Assembly: GCA_963377175.1 (NCBI GenBank)
Contig: CAUJNA010003243.1
Span: 285,001-349,000 of the forward strand
Direction: 5' to 3'
Length of the DNA stretch: 64,000 nt
Source: Effrenium voratum
Taxonomy: Eukaryota > Sar > Dinophyceae > Suessiales > Symbiodiniaceae
Below are positions 22,501 through 30,466 of this stretch, piece after piece (within the stretch, counting starts at the first letter, position 1; each line of letters begins with the position of its first letter). A program made the translations under genes and the position numbers. The notes beneath the pieces were generated by a model. That model did not search any database. It saw nothing but the letters and a program-made list of their open reading frames with translations, and was not told the DNA's origin.

Positions 22501-23755
22501 ACTTACCACGTCATGCGCAGCAGCACCACCTTTGCGGCGAAGCTTGACATTCTCCATTTTCGCACGCTGGCAGTGCGGGCAATAGGGGTTCTTCGGGAGA
22601 TGGGTAAGCATATGGCAAAGCGTCTTAGCATCTGCCCGCCATTCAGCCTCTGTGCGGAGTCCGGAGAGAAAGTTTATCTCGACAATGTCATCATCGTCCC
22701 CTTCCCCTGGGCCAGGAAAAGGTGAACGGCTATCGCCCTCACCCCCCTGTTCCGCCTTCCCGGGAAGAGCAACGGTCTCGCACTTTACCTGAAACCACGT
22801 CTCACCCGTCCAAGGGACGTCAGATGCTATCGCATGCTGATCTCTTTCGGATAACTCCCATAGATTATCAACCAACACCTCGTGGGTAACCCCATTTCGG
22901 TGAACGACGGTCTTCCTGTAGTTGTCCAATCGGTCAATCCCAACGGGACAATCATCACCTGTCGGCACAAACTTTGCCTTCCGCGGAAGCCGGTGCTCCT
23001 TCACAACATGGCCTGACCGCTCAGTGCGCCAGGTGTCCTGTAGCTCACTCTTGGCCGTAAGCTCAGACCTACACGGCGGAGCCTCGCTGACTTCAAGCCC
23101 TCGATACGCCGCCCCGGGGGCAGGCATAGCAGGGATTGGCTCAGCATCATCAAGAGTGGGAGAAACGAACTGAGTGTCACCATGAGGAAGATATGGCACG
23201 TTGTTGATGACATCCAATGTCACCGTCCGGCCCGAAGGACACGTGAGAGTAGGCTTGCAACCTGCAGTCCATACAAACGAGTATCCCATATCCATACAGC
23301 GCTTTCCAACGGATATGATGGAAGGAGTGGACTCAAGGACGTGTGCCTCAATCACCTCGTCGAGGTTCCCAACATCAGCATCAACACGACCAGCGGTGCG
23401 AGTCGCCCCGTTGGCAGTGTGCAGCGCGTGAGTGTGTCCGCCTTTGGCAATCAGGGCCCTATCGGGTCCTTTCAAATCACCAAGACCGACCAGATCCATT
23501 GGGCAGCCAGTATCTACTAGCCACCTCACCCCGCCGTATCCAACGGGTGCAGCAACCTTCTGAGTGTACTTCGGCTTTCGAACAACGCGATGCCCCCGCA
23601 CATCCCCAGGATTGGTGTCGATGTCCTCGTCATCGTCTAAGAGCACTTGGGCGTGAACAGCCGCTGCTCTTATCAGAGCACTTTGAACTTCCCTAGCAAT
23701 TCTCTTGCGCGAAGGGAACTTATCGCATTTGGATGGCTGTATCCAGCCTCACGGC
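16579..23755 (-). CDS. Pol polyprotein: protease, integrase, methyltransferase-like, dUTPase, reverse transcriptase, RNase H
   Basis: The frame opens just after a TGA near 23755; an ATG-independent start by -1 shifting from the upstream ORF is likely. Residue numbers count from 23646. Aspartic protease: VDTGCPMDLVG near residue 45. Integrase: a His/Cys region HMLTH...CPHC near 345, then a catalytic Asp in FGDLT, Asp in YSDQAPE and Glu in NGLIENK, with about 30 residues between the last two rather than the usual 35. GLFLGYRLEPGG, a copia-type post-integrase motif, lies near 740. The methyltransferase-like and dUTPase domains (separate entries) fill about 1050-1440. Reverse transcriptase has YVDD (about 18530). 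RNase H has YCDADLAGD, SKSTPEAE and a terminal DISWLNERF block. About 260 residues of unknown character follow. The 2,355+ codons compare with about 1,300-1,500 in ordinary copia elements. Confidence 0.95.
19335..19765 (-). other. dUTPase domain inside Pol
   Basis: All five motifs of the trimeric dUTP diphosphatase family are present and in order. Motif 1 is SAGLDTYA (about 19670-19700) and motif 2 is PRSGLAVK (about 19555-19580). Motif 3 is GVIDPDYDGEIKV (about 19490-19532) and motif 4 is GDRIAQIVLE (about 19423-19452). Motif 5 is RGTDRGSAGFGSTG (about 19339-19380). The catalytic Asp and Tyr of motif 3 are intact, so the domain should hydrolyse dUTP and lower uracil incorporation during reverse transcription. 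It sits between integrase and reverse transcriptase. The T-D-R of motif 5 is written by one of the element's hairpin motifs (19363-19370). Confidence 0.93.
19840..20490 (-). other. DNA cytosine-methyltransferase-like domain inside Pol
   Basis: A Rossmann-type start, LLIEFACEPDSRLSAVMME, stands where C5-methyltransferases have the SAM-binding motif I. About 60 residues later SIPCGPWSTW resembles the catalytic Pro-Cys loop (motif IV). Further on, GRVAFEWPRHC takes the place of the ENV motif. The spacing fits a DCM-like fold, but the Phe-Ala-Gly and Glu-Asn-Val signatures are altered. Activity and even the exact family are uncertain; an inactive or RNA-directed relative is possible. Cytosine methyltransferases have been reported in some retrotransposons of algae and dinoflagellates, which makes the reading plausible. 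Confidence 0.55.
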
Positions 23756-24226
23756 AACGATTCACGACCCTACCCGTATTGTCATTCTCAATCGAGACAA
23801 CAAACACATCAGGGAGATCGGGAATCTTGACCCTGAGAGGTTCCCTACCGGGACCCTTTGGGAAGTACTTGTTCCTCCAGGAGAGTACAGCCTCCGCATC
23901 ATCGCAATACCAAAACGTCGTCTTGGTATCACTTCGTCTTGGGAGTCTCCTGAACAAGGTTGCTCGGCGATCACTAAAGTTCACCCCGATATCCTCGATC
24001 ACGGTTCCATTTGCGTCAACGGTCCGTCTCCAAATGACTTGATCCCATTTAGGACCTCCACCGGTAGTACCGGAGAAAAACAACGCGCCTCGCTCGCTTT
24101 TCTCCCAACTGCTAACGCAAGGAGGGAGGCAACCCGGTGCAGACCCACCGGTAGCTGGGGCAACAGCCCACATAGCTGGACACGCCACAACAACACGGTT
24201 GGCCTCAGGGTAACGGCCCGCCCCGC
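23673..24226 (-). CDS. linker ORF between Gag zinc-finger ORF and Pol
   Basis: About 184 codons, open from the gag stop to a TGA at about 23673. At its upstream edge the sequence is GATTTTTAGG. In the gag frame this reads Asp-Phe-stop; a -1 slip on the T-run reads Asp-Phe-Leu-Gly and continues into this frame. At its downstream edge it overlaps the pol frame by about 80 bases, again -1. The protein is Cys/Pro/Gly-rich at first, then a charged alpha/beta-like region with WYCDDAEAVLSW. It probably forms the N-terminus of the Gag-Pol product ahead of the protease. No family recognised. Confidence 0.7.
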
Positions 24227-26650
24227 CTAAAAATCCGTCAATCCTTGAGCGGGGCTGTCGAGACGCCTCGCCTCCCTATCGGGAGGACTGGGCGTAGGCG
24301 ATCTAGGGGTATCCCCCTCTTCATCCTCAACAACCGGACCAGCAGTAGAACGAGGCGTGATGGGCTTCGTACCTGGTGGTGGCTTCTGATGCAGGTACTT
24401 GCACGGCTGAGCTGTGCACTTGCCATACATCCAGTCGTAGCAGTATCCGAAGAACATAGGCTTGTCCCTAACGGGCCTATCTCCAGTCCTCGGCGTAGAG
24501 GGCGCAGCGGGGTTCCTTGGGCTCTTGTCGTGCTCGAACCTGCATTCCCGGCCATATTGACACTTCCCAGTCTTCGTATACTCCCAGCACGCCCGATCAG
24601 CAGGCCCAGCAGGGGACTGTCTTCTCGGCGACTTGGGAGATGGCGTGCGCTTGTCCCTTTGGCTGCCTCTTCCAGGAGAAGCCCTGTCCCTTTGACTGCT
24701 TCTTCCGGGCGAAGAGGACCTCGGCTTCCCGTCGGCCTTCCCATCCCTTCCGGACCTAACGGACCTTGAAGGGCTGGGATCACTCTCCCTGGCAAGTGGG
24801 TCATACCGCCGCACAACACCAGGAGCACCAGGATGCCGATCCCTCTCCCGGGATTGAGAGCCTGATCGTGACCTCTGTTCATGAAAGGTCTGGTACATCT
24901 GAAGCGTGTTCTGGCGCTTCTGCCACCGTTCGACACAGTCCTGACAAGCCTCATAAAGCCACGCGAACGACCTAACGGTCACATCGCGATCCCACCGCTC
25001 AATGTCAGGCCGCATACAGCGCAGATGACGAACGTTCTCGATGAACACAGCTAATAGTACCCCATCATCGATCTTCTTCCTAATCCCACAAATGAGATTG
25101 TCCCAGGTGCTCAGATAACTCCGGAGCCTAGCCTCATCATCAGAGTGACCTGTTTGCCGGCACTTGAGACTGGTCAACTCAGCAATCTTGAAGGTCTGGT
25201 CGTCCTCGACTCCAGTCTGCAGGTGGTTCAGCAGAAGCTTCAAGATCTGTCTCCCCTTGATACCCTGGGGGGGATTCATATTCTGAGCGGCTTCGGTCAG
25301 GCGATTCATCTTGTCCCTAACGGCCCTGGTCTTGATACACTCCCTGATAGCACTCGTGAAGTTTGAGTCCAAAATCGGGTACTTGCAGGGCCCGCCAAGA
25401 GCATCATAGTCAAGCCTCTCAGTCTCTGAAATCCACGCTAACGCGTAGTCAGAGTCAAAACTGAAAGCATTCCTGACCCTCCCCTTGATCTCGGAAAGCC
25501 ACTCCCGCAGCTTATCAGCTGTTGGCTCAGCAGGCAGCACGATCGTGTTGCACTTATGATGGAACCGATCCTTATCGACAACGGTGGAAATAAGAGCCCC
25601 TATCGGGGTACATGAGGTAATCCTGCAACTTTCACACAGTCTGGCAGGCATAGGGCAGCAAACTTCACACGCCCTCATTCCACAACCAACGCAAGGAACA
25701 AGAGGGAAACCAGGCTCAGGGATCCTGCTACACTTAGTGCACCTGTCCCGTCCATCATCCCCCCTCAAGGCTTCAGGGAGAAGACCACCATCTCCCTGCC
25801 TACCGGCACCATTCGCACTATAGCCGAGGCTAAGACCCGGCCCAAGGTTACCACCGCTTGCAACACTTGAGGGGTAACCTGCAGCATCGCTAGGCTGACT
25901 AACGCCAGCGCCAACCCCTTGGCGACTAACGCCACCTCCGTAGGCAGGACCATAGAAGCTGGAACCACACTGATTGTTCCCAGTTCCTTGAGTATCAGCA
26001 GCACTACCATGGAACCCGGGTGCTCCACCAGTGTAACCCCCGGTAGGCGCCCCTCCACTCGGGCCGCCAGGGGGTCCAGCGGGACCTTGGCCTCCGCCAG
26101 GATGTCCAGGACCTGGAGGTGGAAGTGGAGCATGTCCATGACCACCGCTTCCGCTCCCACCTTGACCAGGTGGTCCGCCTTGCCCACCACCTCCCCCGGG
26201 AGGAGGAGGAGGGGGCGGTCCAGCTTGAGCGCGTTCATGCCGAATATTGCAGCGCGCACATCGCTCAAGGCCGTCATTTCCAAAGTAACTGTGATTCTCA
26301 CAGACGTGAGTCCCACAATCCGTGCAGAAATACATGGAGACCTCCTGAGCATTCTTGCGACATGCCCAGCACTTCATTTTCAAAAACTGACAATTGCTAC
26401 AGTCACCATCATCGCCCCGGCAAAGCCTGCAAAACTCACGATTGCATGTAACACACGAAAATTCAGCGTCCGGGTGCCTACGGTCGTTGGGGTCATCGAG
26501 GGCACAAATCTTTGGCGCACCTGGGCCACCGGCACCGGGAGCGCCTCTTGTGGCCGGTGCCGAGGCCTGTCCACGATCAGAAGGAGCTCCAGGGGTCCTC
26601 CACCTATCGGGACGTCGGCACTAGCTCTGCTCCCAGGAGTCCTCCAGTCA
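24227..26650 (-). CDS. Gag-region ORF with zinc clusters and two CCCH fingers
   Basis: The frame is open well upstream of the first in-frame ATG (26377). The clearly coding Cys-rich start (CVTCNREFCRLC, then CWACRK and CTDCGTHVC) lies between about 26480 and 26300. The real product therefore probably joins from the preceding coiled-coil ORF by a -1 change near 26620. Next come a Gly/Pro-rich linker, a second Cys cluster (CTKC...CVGCGMRACEVC, about residues 215-255), and a helical region of about 250 residues that may be the capsid-like core. An Arg/Ser/Pro tail carries two CCCH zinc fingers, C-x8-C-x5-C-x3-H near 25,000-24,540 and C-x7-C-x4-C-x3-H near 24,420. The CCCH fingers replace the CCHC knuckle usual in copia nucleocapsids. 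Confidence 0.85.
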
Positions 26651-28430
26651 TCGCCGGGACTCTGGATATCGGCATGGGCCCTAATACCCCTACCACCTCC
26701 TGGATGACGGTCTGGGTTCGGAGAGACGTTCCCGCTATCGCGGATCGGTCTATCCAGGTTCGGAGAGATACTCCCGCTATCGCGGATTGGCCTCTCCCCC
26801 CTTGATTGCCGACTTCGGACCTCAGATCCCCTATCGGGGACGGCGGCAGGCCTCGGGCTCCTATTCCTACCCACATCCCTATTGGGAGAAACAGAAATGT
26901 CCCCCCTTGCGCGCGCGCGGGGGCCATCCCTCGCACGCCCTGGCGGTGAATGCGACCTGTCAGGCAATCCCCGAGCCCTCCTGCTTCTGCTGTTAGCCCT
27001 CTCCCTATCGGGATAAATGGGATGCCTGTCTGCACGAGAAGGATCGACCCTACCGGGCACATCTGGCAAAGCGTGATCGACCAAATCGACACCTCCGCCC
27101 GGTCTCACCGGAAGGCCAGTACCCCGGCCATTACCTTCTCCGGGAGTGGGCGTCGGAGACCTGATTCTGTGTCCTTGCCCCGCGAAAGCGTCGTATCCGA
27201 CGTTCCGTCTCTCTCTAGGCTGTGGGAGATTTGCCTGATTGTCCTGGGCACCCTGAATAATGACAGCAGCCTCATCAACATGACCTTCAATTTCATAGAG
27301 CTGAGCCATGATCCTGTTGTTCAATCCGTTAAGAGTACGAATGTTGCTCTCAACATTGTTGATCCTCCTCACCGAGGCTTCTAATGTGTTGCGGAATGAT
27401 TCCAACTCGCGCCTAACGACAGACCGTGCTTGCTCAGTACTCACCGGAAGGCTACGAATCTGTCCCCTGATATCATCAAGAACTTGATCCAGAACTCCCG
27501 AGCTCGCCTCAGACCGCTCGACACGGGACTTCACGGTCTCAAACCTCGAAATGATATCGTCATGATCCCGACGTTGACGTTGAACTTCGCGAGCTAGGTC
27601 CTGAATCTTCCGATTGACCTCGTCAATTGCCTCATGCCAGTCCTGCGGGGAATCATGCCCTGATGGTCTATCGACCTCCTGGGATCCCCTTCCGTGTTGC
27701 AGCCTCGACATCCGATTAGCAAGAAGGGTATGCTCTTTATTTATGCCTTCAATAGATTCGGAGGCCCACTTAGCAAATTTCTCGTGTTCAAGGAGAGTTT
27801 TCTCGATCTTCAGGTTTAACTCCCTGAAATTCGCGTCAACCACACTGCTGCTGGCCCTATCGGACGGTTGCGCGACAGGATTCGGGTTCCATATACCTGC
27901 TGGCGTCCGCATCCCGACGGTTTTCTCTACCGAGAACATTCGTTTCTCAAGCTTATCCAAATCCTTGAGGATCTCGTCCTCGGAAGCAGCATGGCTCCTG
28001 CGGGTAGCCTCACTATTTTCGTGAATCTTCTGGCGAAGCTGATCTGTTGCGAGTTCACTGTCCTTAACAGATTCGTGGATCTCGTGGGAAAGCAGATTGA
28101 TCCTCTGCTCGACGACTTCAGCCTGTTCATCGATGGCTTGCCTCACAATGGCATTGCTGTCAGGAATAACTTCCCTTGCAAACCGTTGAACTATCATTCG
28201 CAGCCTCCCGGCATCAGATTGAGTCGCAACCTCAGCTGCCAGGCGATCGACCTTGTCTTTCGTCTGTCGGCTCTCGTCACTCCATTCCCTTCGCATGGAA
28301 CTCACCTGACCGTTCAGTACCCTGATTTGGTCAGCAAAGATATGGAACGCCTTCGCGACTGAGCCAGAAACCTCACCCCTTTCGAGCATCTCCTGGATGT
28401 GCACATCTCCTTTGCCCTGACGTCACCTGA
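26380..28430 (-). CDS. coiled-coil ORF of the Gag region
   Basis: About 675 codons without a convincing ATG at the start (the first codon at 28404 is GTG). The preceding frame joins it by a -1 change near 28410. Residues 1-400 are heptad-rich and strongly helical, typical of a long coiled coil (for example LRMIVQRFAREV, DKLEKRMFSVEKTV). The rest is Arg/Pro/Asp-rich and disordered, with two tandem units of RPIRDSGxxSPNxDR. The last about 90 codons overlap the better-looking zinc-cluster frame and are probably not used. It ends TGA at 26380. A structural Gag assembly domain is the likely role. Confidence 0.75.
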
Positions 28431-29453
28431 TTCGCCAGAAGACTGAGATCTGAGGGCGGGAGGAGTCGATATCTCGATCCTCTCAGGAGCCCTACTAGCC
28501 CCGGCATGCCTTCTTGGGTCATCTACGGGACAATCATCAATCCTGGATGGCCTACTCGGGGTGGATCCCCTTCTCCGGCTATCGCCAGATCGGGGATCAA
28601 TGTTGGATGCACGTGACTCGGGGGTGGAGTGAATGTGAACATCAGCAGGATCAGGCATCTCCTCATCCTGCGGAGTTGAATCCATTGGTGAGGGGCTAGC
28701 CCTCCTCGCCTTTGACCTATCGGTCTCAATGGCCAGGGGTGACGGTCTCTTCGCAGAAGCACTACGTTCCCTGGCGGTCGAGCCCCACTGAGGTGTGAAC
28801 TCGTTGCTAGACCTAAGTGTTTCAAGGTCACTAGTATCTCGCCCTAACGGGCTAGCGATCGACGGATGATCCTCGATTCCGAGTGCATCGGCAAGCCGGC
28901 CATCTCTTGCACCTCTCCCAACGACATCGGCAACCCGCTCAGTGATCCTCGGCGAACCAGTAACCCGGTTCGAGTTCACGTCTCTCTGATCCAACGGACC
29001 TCCAAAAGTAATGTTGGGAAAAGGGGGAACATTCGGGGTATCACCAATCGCCGGGGGACCTACCGGTCCCTCACGGTCATGGATAGCCTCCAATCCCCGA
29101 AGAACTTCCCGACTGTCCCTGGCTCTCTCTCTCTCGCTTCGGGCGTCCCTGTCAACACGAAGGTCCCTGGCGGCTCCACGAGAGAGGCTCCTGGGCCTCG
29201 CAGCATCACGGATCCTAGCACTTCGTCGTGATTGGTGCTCCTCCTCATCACGGCGATCCGCAAATGCGGCATACTCGTCATCATCATTTACCTCAAACTT
29301 GGCAGCGGCAGGACTAGTCCTTGCAGCCGCACGGTTGCCTGCACTTCGGCGCGAATGGCTCTCCTCCTCATCCGCAAAATTGTAACCTCCGTCATCATAA
29401 GACTCAGATTTGGCAATAATAGGGTTGGGCCTACCGGCATCAGATCCCTGCTT
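28314..29453 (-). CDS. acidic/Arg-rich Gag-region ORF continuing past an in-frame TGA
   Basis: The frame is open from 29453, directly after the TGA that ends the first ORF, in the same phase. It therefore may be one reading frame with a single internal stop. The first part holds two imperfect repeats of about 40 residues (DDGGYNFADEEESHSRRSA and DDDEYAAFADRRDEEEHQ). Ser/Pro/Arg-rich disordered sequence with several hairpin-encoded Asp-Arg pairs follows. The last about 30 codons overlap the coiled-coil ORF in the -1 frame. No family recognised. Confidence 0.6.
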   Translation of the reverse strand, partial: KQGSDAGRPNPIIAKSESYDDGGYNFADEEESHSRRSAGNRAAARTSPAAAKFEVNDDDEYAAFADRRDEEEHQSRRSARIRDAARPRSLSRGAARDLRVDRDARSERERARDSREVLRGLEAIHDREGPVGPPAIGDTPNVPPFPNITFGGPLDQRDVNSNRVTGSPRITERVADVVGRGARDGRLADALGIEDHPSIASPLGRDTSDLETLRSSNEFTPQWGSTARERSASAKRPSPLAIETDRSKARRASPSPMDSTPQDEEMPDPADVHIHSTPESRASNIDPRSGDSRRRGSTPSRPSRIDDCPVDDPRRHAGASRAPERIEISTPPALRSQSSGESGDVRAKEMCTSRRCSKGVRFLAQSRRRSISLLTKSGY

Positions 29454-30029
29454 TCAGCTACTGCCCCATCCTGCGGTCGATTTCAACAGATCATCGTATC
29501 CGAAGTCTGAGAACTTCCGCTCCTCGTGCTCATCAAATTGACCTGGATTCTGAGAACCAGTGGATCGGCCCGGGGTACCTCCCGGAGCCAGAACCATAGT
29601 CCCTGGTCCCTGCGGCCTATTCTCAAACTCATCCGAGACCTGCGACTCACCTGGAACAAGAGATCTCGGAGGTCGAATCGGCATGGCCTCCGGGTCATCC
29701 GAATGAGGGCGGGCCATGTCCATCGCCATGCTGATGAAGTCAAAACGTCCACGCCTGTGACCTGATTCAGAGCCACTCCTATCGGAGTAAACCCTTCGTG
29801 TCTGCTCGTCATCAGTGGCCTGGCGGAAAATACGATCGTCTCCATCGTCGGCGTACCTGCCACGGCTCCTGGGTGTATCCCTACCGGGATCTTCACCCCT
29901 GCGGTCCTGACCTGTCGAACCTGCTTCGAAATCCTCGTAGTCATAGTCCGGTAGGTCCTCACCTGAGCGGAGGCCACCTAGGATGGCCTCCTCATCCACG
30001 ACGCTCCTTCGAGATCGTGGGGTCGACAT
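29454..30029 (-). CDS. first ORF after the 5' LTR (N-terminal Gag-region)
   Basis: First ATG at 30029, about 55 bases from the LTR, so this is the natural translation start of the genomic RNA. About 191 codons, rich in Asp, Glu, Arg, Ser and Gly and probably disordered, ending with TGA at 29456-29454. The following 379 codons are open in the same phase, so read-through of this TGA or a point mutation would link the two. No domain recognised. Confidence 0.65.
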   Translation of the reverse strand: MSTPRSRRSVVDEEAILGGLRSGEDLPDYDYEDFEAGSTGQDRRGEDPGRDTPRSRGRYADDGDDRIFRQATDDEQTRRVYSDRSGSESGHRRGRFDFISMAMDMARPHSDDPEAMPIRPPRSLVPGESQVSDEFENRPQGPGTMVLAPGGTPGRSTGSQNPGQFDEHEERKFSDFGYDDLLKSTAGWGSS

Positions 30030-30045
30030 AGAGCTTGTAGTTGAT

Positions 30046-30083
30046 GGTCTCAAGCGCGTAGGAAAGTCCTACGGCTGATAACC
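30046..30083 (-). promoter_or_regulatory. candidate primer-binding site
   Basis: Immediately inside the 5' LTR, the sense strand begins GGTTATCAGCCGTAGGACTT. It does not start with TGG, so it does not match a tRNA 3' end. It resembles the Drosophila copia primer site, which begins GGTTAT and pairs with the anticodon arm of an initiator-tRNA half. The complement here reads CTGATAACC, like an anticodon loop. A small hairpin GTAGGA-CTT-TCCTAC overlaps it. The assignment rests on position and this resemblance only. Confidence 0.4.
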
Positions 30084-30461
30084 TGTGATTCGGGCACGAG
30101 CCTGTGCCCAGGCAATGGGTAAGTTGGGGTAAACAAGCCACAAAAGAAAGGTTCCCCAAAAGCAAACCAATCCCCGGTCCCAAAGATCAGGGTTTCCCAC
30201 ACACCAGAGAACAACAACCAAAGGAAACAAACCAAACAAGAAAAGGATACCCGCAACCTAGATCGACGATGAACCGCACGGGCGATCCCCACCAACCTAC
30301 CCCGGGCCGAAGTCTCTTTCTCCTCCGACACGAAGGCGGTCGACGTGAGGGCCCGGCGACGCTCATCCGAGGCGCGCCGGATCCAAAACTTGAGCCAAAA
30401 CACCACAGGTCGGTCACTAACGCGACGTCCCTGATGATGATATGAACCATGGCTAATCACA
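30084..30461 (-). repeat. 5' LTR of the retrotransposon
   Basis: 378 bp, TGTGAT...ATCACA, differing from the other LTR by two missing bases in the A/C-rich stretch near 30220-30240. It should hold the promoter and the RNA start. No TATA box is evident, as is normal for dinoflagellates. Its outer end supplies, in antisense, an ATG (30449) that is in frame with the downstream host gene fragment. Confidence 0.97.
30389..30400 (-). promoter_or_regulatory. spliced-leader-like 12-mer in the LTR
   Basis: On the sense strand of both LTRs (here and at 9701-9712) the sequence TTTTGGCTCAAG is identical to the last 12 nt of the dinoflagellate spliced leader and in the same orientation as the element. 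It lies about 62-73 nt from the start of the LTR. It may mark where a trans-spliced transcript was copied back into the LTR, or be a functional mimic. Confidence 0.5.
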
Positions 30462-30466
30462 AAGAG
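30462..30466. repeat. target-site duplication (right copy), AAGAG
   Basis: The same five bases as at 9389-9393, directly after the right LTR. Confidence 0.95.

Larger units (their letters stand above)
10096..29887 (-). repeat. dispersed CCTA(A/T/C)CGG hairpin family, about 45 copies
   Basis: On the plus strand I count about 45 exact CCTA(A/T/C)CGG octamers inside the element, for example at 10587, 11867, 12926, 14477, 15039, 20659, 24275, 24971, 26830, 28716, 29059, 29778 and 29880. Only one is in the opposite orientation (26040), and none is in the LTRs. Most are flanked by bases that extend the stem. Examples: ACTTCC-TAAC-GGAAGT, CCTCCC-TATC-GGGAGG, GGGACC-TACC-GGTCCC and ACTCC-TATC-GGAGT. 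Related hairpins keep the TATC or TAAC loop with other closing pairs, such as TACAC-TATC-GTGTA (12468) and ATCTC-TATC-GAGAT (19607). In the sense RNA the loop reads G(U/A/G)UA. They are translated in two phases (Asp-Arg, Val-Arg, Gly-Arg; Pro-Ile-Gly, Pro-Leu-Gly), so the constraint is at nucleotide level. Confidence 0.9.
9394..30461 (-). mobile_element. complete 21-kb Ty1/copia-type LTR retrotransposon
   Basis: A 21,068-bp element with TG...CA LTRs, a 5-bp target duplication, a polypurine tract beside the left LTR and a candidate primer site beside the right LTR. All major frames are on the minus strand. Domain order in pol (protease, integrase, then reverse transcriptase and RNase H) is the Ty1/copia order. 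It is far longer than the usual 5-6 kb copia element. The extra length comes from a long multi-part gag, methyltransferase-like and dUTPase domains inside pol, and about 6 kb of coding sequence after RNase H. The LTRs differ only by two 1-base indels, so insertion is recent and most frame features are unlikely to be old decay. Confidence 0.96.
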
